From positions 1-13,639 of the forward strand of contig DJAN01000174.1 in the NCBI GenBank assembly GCA_002429615.1: a stretch of 13,639 bases of DNA, read 5' to 3'. Positions within the stretch are counted from its first letter, which is position 1, and every line of letters starts with the position of its first letter. The position numbers and the translations under genes were made by a program. A model generated the notes under the pieces. It had not been told where the DNA came from. It did not search any database and saw only the letters and a program-made list of their open reading frames with translations. Of this stretch, positions 11,307 to 13,639 are shown one piece after another. The stretch is from Lysobacteraceae bacterium UBA6001. Its GTDB lineage: Bacteria; Pseudomonadota; Gammaproteobacteria; Xanthomonadales; Xanthomonadaceae.

Positions 11307-12731
11307 ATGCAGTCGACCGTGCAAACGATGTCGCGTACGCAACTGACCGCCATGGTGGTGGGCGGCATGATCGGGGCAGGCATTTTCTCGCTGCCACGCA
11401 CCTTTGCCGGCGCGACCGGCCCCTTTGGCGCGGTGATCGCCTGGCTGGTGGCCGGTACCGGCATGTACATGCTGGCGCGGGTGTTCCAGTTCCTGGCCGA
11501 GCGCAAACCGGAACTGGACGCCGGTGTGTTCGCCTACGCCAAGGAAGGTTTCGGCGACTATGCCGGCTTTCTATCCGCGTTCGGCTACTGGATCGGCAGC
11601 TGCATCGGCAATGTGTCCTACTGGGTGCTGATCAAGTCCACCCTCGGCGCGTTCTTCCCGGTATTCGGTGATGGCAACACGGTGGTCGCCATCGCGGTGG
11701 CCTCGGTCGGCATCTGGCTGTTCCACTTCATGATTCTGCGCGGCGTGCAGCAGGCCGCGGCGATCAACAAGATCGTGACCATCGCCAAGATCATCCCGAT
11801 CGTGGTGTTCCTGGTCATCATCGCCTTCGCGTTCAAGATGGAGCTGTTCCGCTTCAACTTCTACGGCGGCGACCTCACCAACGGCGTGTTCGAGCAGGTC
11901 AAGGCGACGATGCTGGTGACGGTGTTCGTGTTCCTCGGCATCGAGGGCGCCAGCGTGTATTCGCGCTATGCGCGCGAGCGCAAGGACGTTGGTTTCGCCA
12001 CCATCAGCGGTTTCCTGATCGTCACCACGCTGATGGTGCTGGTGACCCTGCTGCCCTATGCGGTGCTGCCGCGTGCGGATATCGCCGGCATGCGCCAGCC
12101 GTCGATGGCGGCAGTGCTGGAGGCGGTGGTGGGGCACTGGGGCGCGATCTTCGTCAGCATCGGCCTGCTGGTCTCGGTGCTGGGTGCCTACCTGACCTGG
12201 TCGCTGATTTGCGCCGAAGTGCTGTTCGCCGCCGCGCGCACCGGCGACATGCCCAAGGTGTTCGCACGCGAGAACGCCAACGGCGTGCCGTCGGCGGCCT
12301 TGTGGGCCACCAACATCGTGATCCAGCTGATCGTGATCAGCACCTACTGGTCGCGCGATGCGTTCTCGCTGATGCTGAACCTGACCAGCGCGATGTCGCT
12401 GATCCCGTTCCTGCTGGTGGCCGCCTACGGGTGGCAGATCACCCGGCGCGGCGAGGGTTACGACGCGGCGTCGAGCGCGCGCAGTCGCGACCTGGTACTG
12501 GCGGTCCTCGCGACGATCTACACGGTGTTCCTGCTGTACGCCGGCGGGGTCAAGTTCATCGTGCTGTCGGCGGTGCTGTATGCACCGGGCAGCCTGCTGT
12601 ACTTCTGGGCGCGGCGCGAACAGAACGCACGCGTGTTCACCAAGGCCTCCGACGGCGTGGTGCTGGGCCTGGCGACGCTGGGCCTGGTGGTCGGAATCTG
12701 GTGGATCGCGACCGGCTACATCGAGATCTGA
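11307..12731 (+). CDS. arcD: ArcD-type basic amino acid antiporter (arginine/ornithine), first paralog
   Basis: An inner-membrane transporter of the APC superfamily, basic amino acid/polyamine antiporter group. ArcD of Pseudomonas exchanges arginine for ornithine to feed the arginine deiminase pathway. The 474-aa length and about 12-13 helices are normal. TM1 carries the substrate-binding GGMIGAGIFSLP (19-30). RKPELDAGVFAYAKEGFGDY (68-87 region), FLGIEGASVYSRYARERKDVG and RENANGVPSAALWATN are near-matches to Pseudomonas ArcD as I recall it. AAGGAG (11293-11298) lies 8 nt before ATG 11307, a strong ribosome binding site. A second ArcD-type gene follows in the same frame after 21 nt. No arginine catabolic gene is in the window, so the exact substrate pair (Arg/Orn, or Lys and related) is inferred from the family. 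Confidence 0.88.
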   Translation: MQSTVQTMSRTQLTAMVVGGMIGAGIFSLPRTFAGATGPFGAVIAWLVAGTGMYMLARVFQFLAERKPELDAGVFAYAKEGFGDYAGFLSAFGYWIGSCIGNVSYWVLIKSTLGAFFPVFGDGNTVVAIAVASVGIWLFHFMILRGVQQAAAINKIVTIAKIIPIVVFLVIIAFAFKMELFRFNFYGGDLTNGVFEQVKATMLVTVFVFLGIEGASVYSRYARERKDVGFATISGFLIVTTLMVLVTLLPYAVLPRADIAGMRQPSMAAVLEAVVGHWGAIFVSIGLLVSVLGAYLTWSLICAEVLFAAARTGDMPKVFARENANGVPSAALWATNIVIQLIVISTYWSRDAFSLMLNLTSAMSLIPFLLVAAYGWQITRRGEGYDAASSARSRDLVLAVLATIYTVFLLYAGGVKFIVLSAVLYAPGSLLYFWARREQNARVFTKASDGVVLGLATLGLVVGIWWIATGYIEI

Positions 12732-12750
12732 GCGGGCCAGGCGCGCCCGC
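12732..12750 (+). promoter_or_regulatory. Hairpin filling the gap between the two ArcD genes
   Basis: GCGGGC/GCCCGC, 6-bp stem with 7-nt loop, begins directly after the TGA of the first gene and ends 2 nt before the ATG of the second. There is no Shine-Dalgarno in the gap, so this structure occupies the place where one would be. Confidence 0.55.
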
Positions 12751-12752
12751 CC

Positions 12753-13639
12753 ATGAATCCGCTCGCGCCGAGCCGGCAGCTGTCGCTGTTCGAGCTGACC
12801 GCGCTGGTGGTCGGCTCGATGATTGGTTCGGGCATCTTCGCCCTGCCAGCGGCCTTCGGCCGCACCACCGGCGTGTACGGCGCGCTGCTGGCGTGGTTGA
12901 TCGCCGGCGCCGGCATGCTGTGCCTGGCGCTGGTGTTCCAGTCGTTGTCCTGGCGCAAGCCGGCACTGGATACCGGCATCTACGCCTATGCGCGCGCCGG
13001 CTTCGGCGACTACGCCGGCGTGCTGTCGGCGCTGGGCTACTGGATCGGCTGCTGCCTGGCCGACGTCGCCTGCCTGATCCTGATCAAGGCCACGCTCGGG
13101 CAGTTCTTCCCGCTGTTCGGCGATGGTTCCACCCCGGCGGCGATCGCCTCGGCGTCGCTGCTGCTGTGGGCCTTCCATTTCCTGATCCTGCGCGGCATCA
13201 AGCAGGCCGCGTTGCTCAACACCCTGGCCACGGTGGCCAAGCTGGTGCCGATCGCGGTGTTCCTGTTCGTGGTGGCGCGCGGCTTCCAGCGTGATGTGTT
13301 CGCCTGGAACGGCTGGGGTGGCCAGCCTGCCGGCAGCGGCACCTTGTGGTCGCAGGTGCGCGGCACGCTGCTGGTGACGGTGTTCGTGTTCGTCGGCATC
13401 GAGGGCGCCAGCGTCTACTCGCGCTTCGCGCGTGATCGCCGCGATGTGGGCGTGGCCACCGTGATGGGCTTTCTCGGCGTGCTGTGCCTGCTGGTGCTGG
13501 TCACGATCCTGTCCTACGGCGTGCTGCTGCGCCCTGACCTGGCCGCGCTGCGCAATCCTTCGATGGCCGGGGTGATGGAGGCGGTGGTCGGGCCATGGGG
13601 CAGGGTGTTCGTCAGCGTCGGCCTGCTGGTCTCGGTGCT
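12753..13639 (+). CDS. arcD: ArcD-type basic amino acid antiporter, second paralog (cut by right edge)
   Basis: A paralog of the preceding gene in the same transporter family. 295 complete codons are visible, about 60% of the expected length. Matching blocks are GSMIGSGIFALP (21-32) in TM1, RKPALDTGIYAYARAGFGDY, FHFLILRGIKQAALLN, TVFVFVGIEGASVYSRFAR, and NPSMAGVMEAVVGPWGRVFV near the edge. Several positions differ from paralog 1 in the helix after the GFGDY motif (GCCLADVACLILIKATL versus GSCIGNVSYWVLIKSTL), which may change substrate preference. It starts 21 nt after the first gene with no visible Shine-Dalgarno, suggesting translation coupled to the first gene. The N-terminus is a few residues longer and more polar. 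Function by family only. Confidence 0.85.
   Translation, partial: MNPLAPSRQLSLFELTALVVGSMIGSGIFALPAAFGRTTGVYGALLAWLIAGAGMLCLALVFQSLSWRKPALDTGIYAYARAGFGDYAGVLSALGYWIGCCLADVACLILIKATLGQFFPLFGDGSTPAAIASASLLLWAFHFLILRGIKQAALLNTLATVAKLVPIAVFLFVVARGFQRDVFAWNGWGGQPAGSGTLWSQVRGTLLVTVFVFVGIEGASVYSRFARDRRDVGVATVMGFLGVLCLLVLVTILSYGVLLRPDLAALRNPSMAGVMEAVVGPWGRVFVSVGLLVSV

Noticed and set aside
11571..13178. 535-codon minus-strand frame opposite the ArcD genes
   Set aside because: Antisense to well-conserved transporters and composed of His/Gln/Asp/Arg-rich sequence typical of antisense transmembrane genes.

Overview
This 13.6 kb window is strongly GC-rich chromosomal DNA. The closest overall match by gene style is a member of the Xanthomonadaceae/Lysobacterales (Xanthomonas, Stenotrophomonas or Pseudoxanthomonas type). 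That placement is inferred from the CopL-like small gene in front of a CBA metal efflux operon, the repeated tRNA-Ala(GGC)/tRNA-Glu(UUC) pairs with encoded CCA ends, the codon style, and the ArcD-type permeases. No marker gene fixes the genus.

Left arm (1-3653, minus strand): a four-gene heavy-metal efflux operon, read right to left. It holds a small exported CopL-like protein, an outer-membrane TolC/CzcC-type channel, a periplasmic lipoprotein adaptor of CzcB/CusB type, and the first 316 codons of a CzcA/CusA-type RND pump that runs off the left edge. The genes are tightly packed (58 nt, a 4-nt ATGA overlap, then 11 nt), so they are almost certainly co-transcribed. The metal cannot be named, because the diagnostic TM4 motif of the pump lies outside the window.

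Second block (3738-7310, minus): two genes that probably form an operon. One encodes a 927-aa membrane-anchored protein with Pro/Ala-rich linkers and a C-terminal TPR-like helical region. The other is an FkbM-fold methyltransferase relative in which the hallmark motifs are altered. Their joint function is unknown, and this pair is the least explained part of the window.

Third block (7584-8221, minus): a tandem duplication of a tRNA-Ala(GGC)-tRNA-Glu(UUC)-terminator unit. The tRNA copies are identical. The flanks have diverged, and one base pair of the terminator stem has changed on both sides. Each unit has its own promoter-like sequence.

Fourth block (8254-9737, minus): a stand-alone secreted GH30 glycoside hydrolase related to glucosylceramidases, followed by a long hairpin.

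Right arm (9961-13639, plus): divergent from GH30. It carries a CPA2-type cation/proton antiporter and then two tandem, clearly homologous ArcD-type arginine/ornithine antiporter genes 21 nt apart. The second is cut by the right edge. An arginine deiminase or other arginine/ornithine pathway may follow beyond the window, but that is inference.

Most of the window is recognisable housekeeping or accessory content. I see no CRISPR array, insertion sequence, integrase or phage gene. The features most worth checking are the adaptor that lacks its alpha-hairpin, the TPR/degenerate-FkbM pair, the covarying tRNA terminators, and the tandem ArcD paralogs with a hairpin where a ribosome binding site would be expected.
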